From positions 58,309,063 through 58,373,062 of the forward strand of contig OX328097.1 in assembly GCA_946811185.2 (NCBI GenBank): a DNA stretch of 64,000 nt, given 5' to 3'. The notes under the pieces are model-generated. The model worked only from the letters and a program-made list of their open reading frames with translations, was not told the origin of the DNA and ran no database searches. Positions 1 through 11,584 of this stretch are shown here, one piece after another. The position numbers and the translations under genes were made by a program. Source of the stretch: Hippopus hippopus. Its lineage: Eukaryota; Mollusca; Bivalvia; Cardiida; Cardiidae. How positions within the stretch are numbered: the stretch's first letter is position 1; each line of letters starts with the position of its first letter.

Positions 1-57
1 TAGATCAAGATCAGACTGCGCAGAATGTGCGGTCTGATCTTTGATCTATACCGTCCG
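1..57. mobile_element. C hairpin cut by the window edge
   Basis: TAGATCAAGATCAGACTGCGC and its inverse with a GTCCG end; the left flank is outside the window. Confidence 0.65.
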
Positions 58-145
58 CTTATTTAGTTAAGTCTATAAGATAAAATTCTTTCTGAGATTC
101 AGTGGATAATATTCTCAACCATCGAAAGAGGTCGAGATTATAATT

Positions 146-310
146 GAGCTATGCTCTGTTGAATATGGGGCATCTCAAAGGACCAGTCTACCTCATGAGT
201 CAGCCTGTTGTTAGACTAAATGAATTTTATGGATTCATAATTATGTGATAACCTGCTTGGTATAATGTATTACGGAGATGCATTAAGCCCCCTTTTGCCA
301 GAGCATGGCG
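146..310 (+). mobile_element. A element with its palindrome deleted
   Basis: GAGCTATGCTCTG to CAGAGCATGGCG with the usual internal marks (CTACCTCATGA, GAGATGCATTAAGCCC). The central GC palindrome is missing. Confidence 0.6.
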
Positions 311-440
311 TATAAATTTGCCACTGAAAGAGTTACAGTGGTGTGTAGCCTCATCATTAAAATATTTTACATTTCGCGCCAAATTTTTGCAATGCCTTGT
401 GGGAATGTCACATGGTCAAAAAACGCGCGTCGATGATCAA

Positions 441-710
441 GGCCCGTATTCACCAGCCATTCTTTAGAACTTTCTTGGTCTCACTCTCAAGAATTCGCTG
501 ATATTTTAAAGTAATGTCATTCCTGATTGGCTACACTAAATGATTTAGCCAGTTAGAAATTGTTTAACTTTCTGTACCTTAGTCTTGTTCTGACATTTCA
601 AAGTAACGCCATGCCTTATTGGCCAGACAAAATGGTGTAGCCAGTCAGAAATTGCGTTACTTTCCATATCTGAAAGAAAACTAAGAATTTAGTTAACTAT
701 GGGACCCTGG
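441..710. mobile_element. E element with duplicated core
   Basis: GGCCCGTATTCACCAGCC; the core CTGATTGGCTA...AGCCAG appears twice (about 513-560 and 597-660). Confidence 0.6.
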
Positions 711-897
711 GTCCATATTCACCAACCATTCTTAAGAACATTCCTTGTCTCATTCTCGAGAATTTTCCAAATTTAAAAGTAACACAAATTCTGATTGAAT
801 AAACCCAATGGTTTACCCAATCAGAATTTGCGTTACTTTCTTTATCTATAAAAAGACAAAGAATGTTTCTTGAGAATGGTTTATGAATACGGGGCCC
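711..897. mobile_element. E element, full length
   Basis: GTCCATATTCACCAACC to GGTTTATGAATACGGGGCCC with inverted AATTCTGATTG / CAATCAGAATT. Confidence 0.75.
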
Positions 898-1011
898 TTG
901 TATATTCATGATTCAAATCTATCTGTTGAGATCATTTCTGATATCATAAAGATAGACGGAGTGAGGCAAGATGACCCAGCCCTTTTGTTTAACGTTTTAT
1001 CCGATCTTTGA

Positions 1012-1199
1012 CTGCTCCAAATCCAAAGCACTTTTTAGACAACATATCAAATGTTGATCAGATTGTTGGATTCATCTTTGAAAAGGTTGAAAACATTGTT
1101 GGAAAGGAGAAAATGCTGGTAATCAGCATTTTATCCTTTTCCTAAAATGTTTTCAAAGGCCTTCCTCGTCAAAGACAGGGCTATATACCAAAGGATTAA
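1012..1199 (+). mobile_element. D element
   Basis: Hairpin AACATTGTTGGAAAGGAGAAA / inverse around GGTAATCAGC; right end ACCAAAGGATTAA. Confidence 0.72.
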
Positions 1200-1242
1200 A
1201 CTCCAAAATTGCACCTTTTTACAGAATACGGTATAACAGTGC

Positions 1243-1410
1243 GTTTTCGTTGTGCAGTGCGCGCAGGCTAATCTTAAACGATACTTTCAATTTTTATATA
1301 ATTTTCTGTTTTGCGCAAGTCTACTGTAGCACAAAATCTAATGCGCAGGCTGATCTGAGACGACATTTTTACGCAAATGTCCGAATGCCCCTTTTCGCAT
1401 GTTGCAAGCC
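1243..1410 (+). mobile_element. B element, left part lost
   Basis: Retains CTGTTTTGCGCAAGTCTACTG and the right TIR GTCCGAATGCCCC to GTTGCAAGCC. Both palindromes are half deleted. Confidence 0.7.
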
Positions 1411-1458
1411 AATTATATATAATGCTGAAAGATTTTAAAACAGCAATAGGCCTATTTT

Positions 1459-3724
1459 CACCCTGGAGAGACCTTACGTTCTTGCTCCAGATCAACGTTA
1501 CTGCTGTCATTTGAACGTACCTGCTCCAGGTAAAAACATGGCCGTGCCCATAAGATTTTGCAAGGTTTGCACAAAAACATAATTTTTTGACATGTTAATA
1601 AATAGATATACAGTTGAAGGTTGTCGCACGGAATGTCTGGGATGTCAGTGCACGCTAATCTGTAGTTCTTTTGGTGGTTAATCGTTTGTTGAAGACGTTT
1701 AATCCGACAAACTTCCGTCGGCGACTACTATTTCTGGAAAATCAATACTTGGAGTCTCCAAAAACCTTTGTAAAACATATATACTCAGTATTGTAAAGTG
1801 TGTACCGTGTCAGATGACCTATATAATGATTATTCCTCACAACTATAAACCGAAAAAAATTACATTGCAATTGTAAAGCGATATTTTGCCATTTTTGCAT
1901 TACAACGTAACATGCTCCTAAATTCAATACGACGATTCAGCTCCTGAGTTGTAAGACGGTAAGCGTAAGTCTTCGTGTTACAGTAAACAATTTTGTCATT
2001 TTGGTCAAGATTCTATATTAATTATCGTGGTCACAGTCATAGGTTCGTCATCGTTGATAGTTACAATAATTATCATTATGAACGACCAACTATATATTCC
2101 AAATCAGCTGAACATCTATAGACATCGGTTTATGTATTAGTTTGGGGCTAAATAGTAAATTCTACAGGAATATAACGCACCCCAAAAGAATAAGTGCAGC
2201 GTTCAACACTTTGGCATAGCCACATCTCTAAGGTTACATTGTCATCCTTATTTGGTGTTGTGGTTAGTGAACATATTTTACACAGCCTTCTGTAAAACCT
2301 GTATGTTTTAACCTTTTCCAAATATTTCTTAATTTAAATAAACTGATTAGAATACTAAGCAAAACATTGGGCATTTTTTCCTTTTCTCACATTGTAATCT
2401 ATCCAATGAGATAAGTATCTTCCAGTTTAGTTACATTTTAAGCTGTTTTCTGCAACTTGATTTTTCTTATTGGAGTACAAAATGTCTTTGGTCGCCTTTT
2501 TGGCTTATTAAGCCAAAGATTTGTCTTCTTTCCTTTCCCCATCGTTTTCACATTTTATCTGAAAATAAAACATACATGATTTGTAAGTGAGCGTTTTAAA
2601 TGTACGAGTATTAACCCTTTAGGTGTCAAATGAAAAAAAAAAATTCTTTCAGTATGAAAATATGAAAATACCTTTAAAAAACCTGCCGTAGATAATCACA
2701 TTAATTCCTTTTTTTTACCCCTTATCTATAGTAACACTACACGCAAATAGTGAAATATCATGATCAGGTACCGCCAGCTTCGGCAGCGGCTGATCTGGGA
2801 CTGCATTATTTGCCAATGTCGTTTTCTGGTGCCAAAAGATTTAAGAATTTACCGGATCTGTTTTCGTGCAAAAAATCACAAACTATGCATCTATATAGTG
2901 TATTTCACAAAAAATGGCTTATTATCAATTTACATTAACGAAGAGGAGTCTTGTGATGACGATATCGAAGATGATAGTTATAAATAATAGTTATGGATAT
3001 TGTGCATGATAGTTACGATAGTTATGGACCTTGTGCATGATTCTGTCTGTCATCAAGCTCTCCATGTATATAATGACATTTCATTTCAAAAGCATAAAAA
3101 ATCAGGTCAAGAAACCTGACTGACAGAAAGACCGAAAGACGGACAGACAGACAGTTATACATATTGATCAAAAAGACAAATTGTTTGATTTAAACTCGTA
3201 GACAATCGCTTATAATAACGTACTCTGTTTCAACTAAGGAGCCGGATCGTTTTACTGAGTTTTGGAGCGTAGAGCGTTGCCTATAAAAAATAACAGAAAA
3301 TTGCTCGATAATGAACATCGTATATTAATTGTTTAGAACTGTGGTGAATAAAGCATATATGAATCACTTGGTAGAGCACAAACTTCAGAATATCGTGTTT
3401 GTATGTTTAACAAAGCTCTTGCTGACTTCCGCGTGTTGATTTTCAAGAAATCATAGTCGCTGACGGAAGTTTGTCGGATTAAACCTCTTCAACAAACAAC
3501 CAACCACCAAAAGAACAATACGGAAATATGCACTGACATCCCAGACATTCCGTGCAACAACCGTCTACTGCATATACATTCATCTGATTGTCAAAGAAAT
3601 ATGTTTTGGTGCTTACCTGGCAAAATTCTAGGGCGCAGCCATGTTTTTACTTGGAGCGGGTACGTTCAATTGACAGAAGCAGTAACGTTGATCTGGAGCA
3701 AGAACGTAAGGTCTCTCCAGGGTG
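1459..3724. mobile_element. 2.27-kb DNA transposon with ~290-bp terminal inverted repeats
   Basis: The left end CACCCTGGAGAGACC and the right end GGTCTCTCCAGGGTG begin inverted repeats of about 290 bp (1459-1747 and 3434-3724, with some divergence and indels). The element is flanked by a 5-bp direct repeat ATTTT (1454-1458, 3725-3729). The 1.7-kb interior has no frame resembling a transposase, so it is non-autonomous or dead. Long TIRs recall MULE or Foldback elements, but the superfamily is not established. Confidence 0.75.
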
Positions 3725-3832
3725 ATTTTGTTCCCTTTCAAAACCAAAAAATTCGGATTGATTCTTTTATAAAGTAGCTTCATATTTATTTAACCCATTA
3801 ATAAGTTATACAGGTTCGTGCATACAAGGTTC

Positions 3833-4017
3833 GTCTGTAGCCTAGTGGCGGACGTTGGACTTGTAATCAAGAAATCCTAGTTCACTGGCGGTATTGATCT
3901 CGTTGGAATGTCCTTTGGCAAGTTACTGCCGAGCTGCAACCTTGTGCTGATGAAACCCAGGAAAGATGTGGATAAGTGGACTGTTGCCCTAATATAGCTG
4001 ACGGCGACGTAAAGATT
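3833..4017 (+). mobile_element. tRNA-headed SINE, diverged
   Basis: GTAGCCTAGTGGCGGACG resembles a Pol III A box; the B box is eroded (CTAGTTCACTGGC). The body has GATGAAACCCAGGAAAGATG and GACGGCGACGTAAAG. Confidence 0.6.
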
Positions 4018-4275
4018 CGCGCAAACAAACATACTATAAGTAAAACGCAACTTGTTACTACAAGTAAAATCTAATAAAAAGTTACCTTACATCAGAGATT
4101 GGTATCGAAGATAATGTGAGAAAGGGAACAGTTGCTTATAGAAAACAATCTCTCTTTAAACGGACATATGAATGTTTTCAAAGTATGGCCACATTAAAGG
4201 CGTAAAAAGTCCTATGTCTACAATAGTTGCTTAATGAAATCTCCATAGGCATCATCATTTGCTTTTGTGGACTGT

Positions 4276-4408
4276 GTAGATCAGCATTTTATTCTTTCCC
4301 CACAATGTTTTCTACGCTTTCAAAGACAAATCTTATCATGTCGGCCACAGTAGATTTGTCGTCTGGAAATGCTTTCAATTTGGACAAGTCTAAATTTTTG
4401 TCATCTGG
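4276..4408 (-). mobile_element. D element, half
   Basis: From the hairpin's right arm (CAGCATTTTATTCTTTCC) to TTTGTCGTCTGG and TTGTCATCTGG; the other half is lost. Confidence 0.6.
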
Positions 4409-4519
4409 GCACACATGGACAATCGAAGTGCGTAATTCTTAGATTATCTTTTGTCAACGTAAGCAACACTTGAATGGACGCGGGATAGCAAAACGTTGGG
4501 TTTTGTGGTTGCGCAAGAT

Positions 4520-4731
4520 TTAACCCTAAGGCGCTAAGCGCGACTCACTGACCTTTTGCGGACGGTGCAGATCAAGATCAGACTGCACAGAACGTGCAGT
4601 CTGATCTTTGATCTACACCATCCGATAAGGACAATTTTTTCCCTTAAGAAGTACCTTCGAAATAGCAAAATTTGGGTTTTTACTATCGGCTTAAAAGTTT
4701 CATTTCCCTTATTTGGCAGGATAAGAGTTAA
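4520..4731 (+). mobile_element. C element, full length
   Basis: TTAACCCTAAGGCGCTAAGCG to TTTGGCAGGATAAGAGTTAA; hairpin 4557-4624. Confidence 0.85.
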
Positions 4732-5147
4732 AATTTGTTTTCTCGACGGGAGGCCAAGGGTGTGGTATTCGTGCCATGCGATTATCATGGGACATTTCGT
4801 CAGGTAGTCGGACAAGGTGACTGACAGTTTCGACTGATGAAATATTGTAGTTTTCCTTGTTTGCTTGTTTGAAAAGGGTTTTACGCAGTTTTCAACAGTA
4901 AATTTCAGTCACATCACAGGGACAGCTTACTTTTGTATGTCTTTCAGGGTTTACTATGTATAAGGTCTGAGTTATGCAGTTACTTGTCAAAGGTCACTCA
5001 CACGTGACTGACACTGCCGTCCGAAATCAAACCAAGATTTCATGATTACGAATCCCAAACCTAAACTCCTGAGCCATGCAGGAACCACTGAGAAATAAGA
5101 AGAAATTCTGCTGTTGATATTAACTGCTTTTACAATGGATTTTGTTG

Positions 5148-5214
5148 ACAGCGTAGATCAAGATCAGACTTCACAGAACGTGGAGCCTGATCGTGGATCT
5201 TCGCCATCCGTTTC
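5148..5214. mobile_element. C hairpin, diverged
   Basis: Arms ACAGCGTAGATCAAGATCAG / CTGATCGTGGATCTTCG with a mutated loop side (GTGGAG). Confidence 0.65.
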
Positions 5215-5319
5215 ATATTTCTCAGTTAAGACCGAAACAATCTTCAATTTCAGTTGAAATCTATTTCTAGCTAAGTAAAGATAATTGCTGTTGATTGTGT
5301 TACTGTTGATTTTGTTAAA

Positions 5320-5453
5320 TATGGCTTAGTGGGATTTGGCTTTGAAAAGAAAGAAAACATTACAGGAAAAGCCTTTTCTCCTCTTTTCCACAATGGTTCA
5401 AGAGCATTCTTTTCGCCAGGGTCATTTAAACACAGTATTGTTTGGTAAAGGGT
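5320..5453 (+). mobile_element. D element, degraded
   Basis: ACATTACAGGAAAAGCC / TTTTCCACAATGGTTC; ends TTGTTTGGTAAAGGGTTA. Confidence 0.65.
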
Positions 5454-5504
5454 TACGTCGAAATTTCTAGCCAATCTTGAAAACTTGAATACATGTATTG
5501 CAAT

Positions 5505-5630
5505 TTCAAAAGTTCCTTTATCTGGAAAAATAACCATATCGGACAGTGAAGATCCAAAATCAGACTGCACATTCTGTGCAGTCTGATCTTGATCCGCACT
5601 GTCCGGAAAAGCGCTTAGTGGCTCAAAGGT
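5505..5630 (-). mobile_element. C element, partial
   Basis: Hairpin from ATCGGACAGTGAAGATCC to CCGCACTGTCCGG, followed by the GCGCTTAG arm. Confidence 0.7.
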
Positions 5631-5896
5631 AAACATAGTTGTAGTTGTGTATTTGCCTTGTGAGATCCAGGGTTAATTTCGTAATCAGTTTAGAAAGGGT
5701 GTACTTTAACACTAGGAAATTACACTGAATCCTTAGATAAAACGATAATGACTCACAAAATCCGGAAAATGACGCAAAAACTCAAAAATCTCAATTCGTA
5801 ATGTTTTCTGCAAGAAACGCGAATAAAGATTTCTTGAGAAAGACAACAGGATGGGCTTGGCAGACATCCTTCAGTCCTTCTTTTTGTCATTCCAAT

Positions 5897-6176
5897 TGAG
5901 GCCAACTTGACGCCTGATATGTCTGTGTGTCGGTCTGTTATTCTATGTTATAGATTAATAAAGACGATACCTTCGGTTTATATACAACTACAGCTATGTT
6001 TACCTTTTGGCATCTAAGCGATTTTGCAGACAGTGCGGATCAAGATCAGACTGCACAGAACGTGCAGTCTGATCGTGGATCTTCACTGTCCGATATGGCT
6101 AACTTGACGCCATAGTTGTCTGTGAATCGGTCTGTTATTCTCTGTTATAGATCTGTAAAGACTACCTCCGGTTTAG
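5897..6176 (+). repeat. ~85-bp direct repeat flanking a C hairpin
   Basis: 5897-5981 and 6094-6176 share CTAACTTGACGCC-like sequence, CGGTCTGTTATTCT and a CCTCCGGTTTA-like end. A C-type hairpin (6025-6093) lies between them. Confidence 0.6.
6012..6093 (+). mobile_element. C element, partial
   Basis: CATCTAAGCGATTTTGCAGAC leads into a near-perfect hairpin. It interrupts a local direct repeat. Confidence 0.7.
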
Positions 6177-6219
6177 AATGAGAGAGGAAGACAAGCGGAA
6201 AAGAAGTGAACCAGATAAA

Positions 6220-6220
<1 letters not shown>

Positions 6221-6252
<32 letters not shown>

Positions 6253-6314
6253 TACCAAGGACATACAGGCAGATAGATTATATGGACACACAGGCAGATA
6301 GACAAATAAATACG

Positions 6315-6353
<39 letters not shown>
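6221..6353 (+). repeat. Two GA microsatellites
   Basis: GA tracts at 6221-6252 and 6318-6353, separated by a CACAGGCAGATAGA direct repeat. Confidence 0.9.
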
Positions 6354-6355
<2 letters not shown>

Positions 6356-6627
6356 TCAAATTACATCATAATATATTGTTTGATTTTGTAAGAAAACAAA
6401 TCGTTAGAAATCATGTTATTTGAAAACAATTGGAAAGAAAATACTTGAAAGAAGATTGATACAAATGGAACACATTTTCTATATGTCACAACGTTTCCAA
6501 AACTGTCTATCTCAGCAGTATCAGCAAAATGTGTCGACGTGGAAAAAGGGTCAATCAGGAACCTAAACCAAAGGAATACTTTTCTAAACTTTTAACACTT
6601 ACGATGTAAAATGGGTGAAATAGCCAT

Positions 6628-6838
6628 TAACTCTTAGGCTGTTAAGCGCGACTCACTGACCTACTGCGGACAGCGTAGATTAAGATCAGACTGCACAGAA
6701 CGTGCAGTCTGATCTTTGATCTACACTGTCCGATCAGGACATATTATCCCCCAAAAATTATTGTTGAAATAGCAAAATTTGGGTTTTTAATGTCGGCTTA
6801 GAAGTTTCATTTTATTTATTTAGCAGGATAAGAGTTAA
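6628..6838 (+). mobile_element. C element, full length
   Basis: TTAACTCTTAGGCTGTTAAG to TAGCAGGATAAGAGTTAA. Confidence 0.85.
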
Positions 6839-6913
6839 TTTATAGTTTATGGAATAAAAAAAAAAGATATGACAGTTTCAAGGTGGGACTGGTCAAACGA
6901 CCTCCATTACATC

Positions 6914-6978
6914 AGACGATCTTCATCAAAGATTAGGCTGCACACGTTCTGTGCAGAATGATCTTAATCTACATAACC
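6914..6978. mobile_element. C hairpin, diverged
   Basis: AAGATTAGGCTGCACACG / TGTGCAGAATGATCTTAATC, 75 bp after the previous copy. Confidence 0.55.
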
Positions 6979-7162
6979 AACAAAAGCGACCAAAAAGGTC
7001 TGCTCAGTGCCTTAAGTGTAGGAATCTGCAATACGTTATTGCCAGAGTCTCCGCATTGATTACAGCTATGACGTCAGCAATTGCTTTTATATAATCGATT
7101 ATCTTTTAGGAACTGATGTTTTCTCGAATATTTCAGACTGTCTGTCTTTTTCTCTCTCTCCC

Positions 7163-7176
7163 TATCTATCTATCTA

Positions 7177-7258
<82 letters not shown>

Positions 7259-7283
7259 TTCTCTCTTTCTCTCTCTCTCTCTC
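7163..7283 (+). repeat. Compound CTAT/CTGT/CT microsatellite
   Basis: (CTAT)n passes into (CTGT)n and then (CT)n. It is open in one frame only because the units contain no stop. Confidence 0.95.
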
Positions 7284-7699
7284 GTTGTTATGTATGTATG
7301 TTTATATGTATGTATGTATGATTTGTCTGTGGTTACTTTTTTTTTTGTCTCTTTGTCTCCGCCTGTCTGTTTCTTTGTCTTTCAGCATGTTTGCCTGCAT
7401 CTCTCTCTATACCTCATTGTTTAATTGAAACATGTGTGTCTACCTTTTATTTGACTGTGTCTTTATATCTGTTCTTATCTTAATTTCCGTATGTCGTAAT
7501 CTTTAGAACAACTTGATTATGGGACATAGGAAATGCCTGTTGAATGTAAAACTTCTTGGAACCGAAGGTATTTTTTGTGGACATTCTTATCAGAGAATGA
7601 TGTATAGCCAGATTTCTTCGTGGTTTTTTTTTTGGGGGGGGGGGGGAACAGGGGACGTTTTCATTTACAATCCTTAATATTACTGTTTGTCTAAATTCT

Positions 7700-7788
7700 A
7701 TATTTAAAGTAACACAGTTTCTAATTGGCTAAACCATTTGGTTTATGCTACTTTCAAATTAAAAAAATGAGAACAAGACTAAGAATGA
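7700..7788. mobile_element. E element fragment
   Basis: AAAGTAACACAGTTTCTAATTG to AGACTAAGAATGATTTTA. Confidence 0.55.
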
Positions 7789-7790
7789 TT

Positions 7791-8007
7791 TTACCCTTAA
7801 GCTGCTAAGTGCGACTAAAGAATCTTTTGCTGACAGTGTAGATCGAGATCAGACTGCACAGAACGTGCAGTCTGATTTTGATCTACTCTGTCCGATAAGG
7901 AGATATCTCCCACCCCCCCACCCCCGAAATACATTTGAAATAGCAAAATTCGGGCTTTTACTATCGGCTTGAAAGTTTCATTTCACTTATTTATCAACAT
8001 AAGGGTT
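7791..8007 (+). mobile_element. C element, full length
   Basis: TTACCCTTAAGCTGCTAAG; a C-run (CACCCCCCCACCCCC) has expanded in the right arm. Confidence 0.82.
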
Positions 8008-8103
8008 GAGGATGGTTGGTTAATATGGACCCTGCTTCCTCCCTCCCCCCCCATTATCTCCTGAAAAGAATTTTGCTGCAGACAACTTTGGCAACATTCT
8101 CGT

Positions 8104-8296
8104 GCTAATTAAGTTAAAAAGAAAACTTTCAAGTAGATAGTAAAAACCCGAATAATATCATTTCAAACTTATTTTTGGAGAAAAATATATCCTTATCGGA
8201 CAGTGTTTATCCAAGATCAGACTGCACGTTCTGTGCAGTCTGATCTTGATCTACACTGTCCGATATAGGTCAGTGAGTCGCGCTTAGCAGCTGATT
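8104..8296 (-). mobile_element. C element, inverted relative to the neighbour
   Basis: The hairpin with TATCGGACAGTG and the CGCGCTTAGCAGC arm faces the copy at 7791-8007. Confidence 0.8.
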
Positions 8297-8473
8297 GGCT
8301 TTTAAATAAATACTTCTGAGAACATAGTGTCAAATGGACAAAACATTCGTTAAGATCAATTTAAAAGAAAAAAATGTGGAAATGAAATGAGGAGTTGGTC
8401 TCTTTGAAGCAATCAAGTATTAGTCACAATTTATTTATTTTAAAAAGTCATCTACTGCATGTGACCTTGCACC

Positions 8474-8745
8474 GAGTCCGGTAGCTCAGTCTCTATGTAA
8501 CAGAACTTGAAACCCACGGATCCGGGACATTGATCATAGCCATAGTGGCAGGATTCATTCCACTTTCATCACTGATCATTATTTGGGCCGTAATATGTGG
8601 GAATATAGCAAGAGGCTTGGAAAGAATACCTTGCGAAGTACTTGGGAAGAATATTATACAAGCGTAGAAAGCACTTCAGGAAAGCATGGATAGGTGCACT
8701 AGTGATATAGTGATATATTAGTGATGTTGCAAACGGCGTAAAACT
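8474..8745 (+). mobile_element. SINE with the CACTGATCATT body
   Basis: CCGGTAGCTCAGTCTCTATG head; body CAGGATTCATTCC, CACTGATCATT, AGGAAAGCATGGATAGGTGC. Confidence 0.65.
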
Positions 8746-8747
8746 GA

Positions 8748-9052
8748 CCAGCCCGCATAGCTGAAGTGGTAGGGCGTAAGACTTATAAACATCAAGTCTT
8801 AGTTCACTTGATGGTGTGGGTTCAAGCCCCACGACTGGCCATCTAAAATTACTAATAGGCTTTAAAAAGGAACGTAAACCGAGGTCCAGTGTGACAGTGC
8901 TATACACCGAGCACGTTAAAGAACCAGGCGTAACTCGGGATGGGTTTCGTCCTGTATCTTGCACTATCTCCCATAACAACAACTAACACCCTATAGGGGG
9001 CGTCGCCCATTTGGGAAACCGTTTGCGACGATAAATAAAAGCAAATTCAATC
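8748..9052 (+). mobile_element. tRNA-derived SINE, full length
   Basis: CCCGCATAGCTGAAGTGG (A box) and GTGGGTTCAAGCCCCACG (B box); body GGCACGTTAAAGAACC-like, GCGTCGCCCATTTGGG and GCGACGATAAATAAA. Confidence 0.75.
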
Positions 9053-9529
9053 TATCAACGGCATAAAATACCAAACACACAATATGTGACGTCGAAATGC
9101 GTTCGTAACCTTGACACAGTTGGGTTATTTAAGGTTTTCATACTTGATGCAATAACTGTCAGTCTTTGCGGATAGTCCGCGGTAAACAAGACAAATTACA
9201 CGAATATAGATCCATCATCTTTCATATAGACTTAGATAGAAAATAACACACTTGCTTTGTTTTGATATGTTGTTGTATCCTTTGTTTGATAGGCTTTTCC
9301 GTTGCTCGTCCTATCATACGGTGTTCAACCGGAAGTACACGGCGCACGACCGAAAAGAAATGTACTTCCACGATAAAAGTAAATCCTGGACATCTATCGT
9401 AAAATTTATTTCAAACTTAAGTTTCATCACTAAAACTCTTTCTTGCACGACAAAATTTTAGATCAAAATCATTGAATAGGATTTGCAGGCGAAAAGTAAA
9501 TGTGACCCAAATTACGGGATTTGTCTCTA

Positions 9530-9661
9530 AAGATTATAACACATTGTGGAAAAAGGAGGTTATGCTGGAAAACGGTAACTTTTTAGTTTTCTATGATGTT
9601 TTGAAAAGTCGTCTTTCTCGTGGTCCTAGATATCATGGGCTCTTTTTGTAAAGGGTTAAAA
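9530..9661 (+). mobile_element. D relic
   Basis: ACATTGTGGAAAAAGGAGG then TTTTGAAAAGTCGTCTTTCTC and TTTGTAAAGGGTTAA. Confidence 0.5.
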
Positions 9662-9820
9662 AACATCAAACGCCGGTGATTTCCGCCATCGATTACTTTC
9701 TTGTTTTGCTGCATCGGGAAAAAATGCTGTCTCTGTGCTTCTAAACTCTTGTTTTCTGTTTCCTTCTGCTTTTCCCACAGTGTTATCTACTGCAAATTTT
9801 TGTTTATAGAGTTGTCACGT

Positions 9821-10023
9821 TTAACTCTTATCCCGCTAGATAAAACTTTCAAGCCGATAGAAAAAATCCGAATAATGCTATTTCAAACTTATTTTTAGGA
9901 GAAAAAATATTTTTTTATCGGACAGTGTAGATCCAAGATCAGACTGCACGTTCTGTGCAGTCTGATCTTGATCTGTACTGTCCGCAAAAGGTCTGGAAGT
10001 CGCGCTTTACTGCCTAAAGGTTA
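9821..10023 (-). mobile_element. C element, full length
   Basis: TTAACTCTTATCCCGCTAGA to GCCTAAAGGTTAA. Confidence 0.83.
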
Positions 10024-10258
10024 AGTAGTGAACATTCTTTTATGTTCCATTCTTTACCTTTTTATTCCCCACCGACTCTACGACCTACCGCAAGATCGAT
10101 CAATCAAAATTAATGAAATCCTGAATTAATAATGAGTTATTGTTTTTTATCGGTTAAACCTTACAGCGTTAAGAAAACCCAACACCATCCTCGGCCTAGA
10201 AGAAGAACCCTACTAAAAGCAATGACATGGTAGCTTTCGTTCACAATGTCTCAAAGAA

Positions 10259-10326
10259 GCGGACAAAGCAGATAAAAGATCAGACTGCACGTTTTGTGCA
10301 GTCTGATTTTAATCTACACTGGTCGT
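10259..10326. mobile_element. C hairpin
   Basis: AAGATCAGACTGCACG / TGTGCAGTCTGATTTT; TIRs not evident. Confidence 0.7.
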
Positions 10327-10379
10327 AAAGGCAATAAAAGTACCGAAAGTTGATTAAAGGATTAATTTCGTTCTAGAGA

Positions 10380-10459
10380 CGTGCAGTCAACCTGGTAGAC
10401 GCAAAGCGTTGGTCAATCAAGAGTTACGAGTTCGAATTCCGGCACCGCCAAGAATATTT
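10380..10459 (+). mobile_element. tRNA-like SINE head
   Basis: TCAACCTGGTAGACGCAAAG and GAGTTCGAATTCCGGC (B box). It stops where the C element at 10466 begins. Confidence 0.5.
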
Positions 10460-10465
10460 GCCAAT

Positions 10466-10676
10466 TTAACCCTTTAGTTGCTAAGCGCGACTCACTGACC
10501 TTTTGCGGACAGCGTAGATCAAGATCAGACTGCACAGAACGTGCAGTCTGATCTTTGATCTACACTGTCCGATAAGGAGATATCTTTTCGCCAAAAGAAC
10601 CTTCGAAATTGGAAAATTGGGAGTTTTCCTATCGGCTGGAAAGTTTCATGTCTATTATGTAGCAGAATAAAGGTTA
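10466..10676 (+). mobile_element. C element, full length
   Basis: TTAACCCTTTAGTTGCTAAG to GTAGCAGAATAAAGGTTAA; lies directly after the tRNA-like head at 10380. Confidence 0.85.
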
Positions 10677-11152
10677 AATCATTTTGGTTTAACAGATGAT
10701 TGCCTGACTTTGCCTGGTGGTAAGTCGGGTCTTGGCCTGTAGGCCTTGCTTAGCTTGGAGAGTGATGAATTAGTTGTTCTGGTTAGAAAATACAGTGATT
10801 ACGTAAACAGCCGCACTTGCCGCCGAGACTAACGTCGTGTATCGTTGTGAACAGCGTTGAAATAATTAACAGGAATTTCATGTCTAATTAGCGACATTTT
10901 ATTTATAAAAATGCAGCATCTTAATTCTCCATATTCTAAAACGTCAGGCTTATGTAGATAGTGTTGATCAAGATCAGAAAACTCAATATGTGAAGTTTCA
11001 TCTTGAATCCACAGCGGTCCAAACATTTTCGAGATATTCTGAAAACCTATATTCTGTGAGTATCTGTCAGGTATACAAACCATTGAGATGATCGACTTTT
11101 TTTTAAAATTTTTTTCCCGTCATTTCATTTACCTTTGTATTTGTACGTATAC

Positions 11153-11205
11153 ATGTGTGTGTGCGTGCGTGCGTGCGTGTGTGTGTGTGTGCGTGTGTGC
11201 GTGTA
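11153..11205 (+). repeat. TG/CG-type microsatellite
   Basis: Alternating GTGTGC and GTGT units, a run with Z-DNA potential. Confidence 0.85.
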
Positions 11206-11346
11206 AAATATGGTGTAAGAAGGCCATGTAGAAAATAAGATTTTGTCTTAACATGTTACCTTCTCTAAATAAAGTTATTATTATTATTATTATATCAAAA
11301 CAATAAAAAAGGAAAATCTCCCTCTTTTCACTGACAAAATGTATTT

Positions 11347-11581
11347 GAGTAATGCTCTGTGAAACGGGGTTTCATGTATCTGAAAAAAAAAAAAACAGTA
11401 TCACCAATGACAGCCTGCGTAGTCCGTGCAGGCGAAAATGAGTCGAAACGTTTTGCTATGGGTAAATATTTTATATTTCTAAGGACCATTCCACCCAATG
11501 ATTTAGTTGGTTGTTAGACTAAGTGGATTTTATGGATCCATAAAGATATGCATTAAATCCCTTTTCACCAGAGCGTTGCTC
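11347..11581 (+). mobile_element. A element, degraded
   Basis: Ends GAGTAATGCTCTGTG and CAGAGCGTTGCTC. The palindrome is reduced to CAGCCTGCGTAGTCCGTGC, and an A-run lies to its left. Confidence 0.65.
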
Positions 11582-11584
11582 ATT

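Noticed and set aside
7116..7424. 102-codon open frame rich in Leu/Ser/Cys
   Set aside because: It is the translation of the CTAT/CTGT/CT microsatellite; no coding evidence.
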